A stretch of DNA of 64,000 nt, taken from positions 43,581-107,580 of IMG/VR virus record IMGVR_UViG_3300021957_004962. The stretch is one strand, 5' to 3'. This DNA is from a virus. Each line of letters starts with the position of its first letter. The stretch's first letter is position 1. Under the pieces are notes generated by a model. It saw only the letters and a program-made list of their open reading frames with translations, was not told the origin of the DNA and searched no databases. A program made the translations under genes and the position numbers. Shown here piece after piece: positions 63,984 to 64,000 of this stretch.

Positions 63984-64000
63984 TATTCGTGTTCGCCGCC

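Overview
The window is AT-rich, almost fully coding and very compact (ATGA and TAATG overlaps are common), with nearly all genes on the minus strand. The gene set is that of a large T4-like marine myovirus: class I ribonucleotide reductase (NrdA, NrdB) with glutaredoxin, DnaB/gp41-type helicase, gp61-type primase, UvsW helicase, DexA-like exonuclease, UvdE, virion proteins, and many small proteins I recognise from marine phage genomes. Several features point to an alphaproteobacterial host, perhaps SAR11-like: a circularly permuted two-piece tmRNA of the alphaproteobacterial type, a DUF1127 protein, and gene calls such as pseudoazurin and YqgE. All family names come from reading motifs; no database search was possible.

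Layout. 0-11 kb: a metabolic block with UDP-glucose dehydrogenase, a PiT-like phosphate permease, MazG-like hydrolase, methyltransferase, and an overlapping operon of PRPP synthetase, GAPDH, PurS and class I fructose-bisphosphate aldolase. IscA, a nuclease, OMP decarboxylase, a 7Fe-type ferredoxin, two QueD-like paralogues and a DexA-like exonuclease follow. 11-24 kb: accessory region with a glycine-zipper lipoprotein, an outer-membrane porin, glycosyltransferase, sulfotransferase, the tmRNA, a YqgE protein, a lipase, pseudoazurin, DoxX-like and DUF1127 proteins, GMP reductase, ClpS and Hsp20. 24-33 kb: bS21 and initiation factor IF3 next to a large membrane coiled-coil protein, a P-loop kinase, a SleB-type cell-wall hydrolase and UvdE. 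33-41 kb: a fibre-like virion protein, a PAAR-like protein, glutaredoxin, NrdB and NrdA. 41-49 kb: virion and probably capsid-packaged proteins, including a nucleotidyltransferase next to a KxDG ligase-like protein. 49-64 kb: helicase, primase, a DnaE-like fragment, UvsW, an AAA+ ATPase, two 2-oxoglutarate oxygenases, HNH endonuclease and GmhB.

How the genes fit together. Aldolase, GAPDH, PRPP synthetase, PurS, PyrF, GuaC, NrdAB and the MazG-like enzyme all bear on nucleotide supply. A second theme is control of translation and protein turnover: tmRNA, IF3, bS21, ClpS and Hsp20 in about 10 kb. Two promoter classes are visible: sigma70-like (TTGACA/T, 16-17 bases, TATAAT-like) and a T4-late-like motif (NATAAATA). 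In both classes several promoters sit only 5-6 bases before the ATG, which predicts leaderless mRNAs.

A few isolated genes lie on the plus strand (DUF3307, a three-gene membrane cassette, lipase, one hypothetical, HNH); three of these units have a plus-strand NATAAATA motif and the DUF3307 gene has a sigma70-like promoter.
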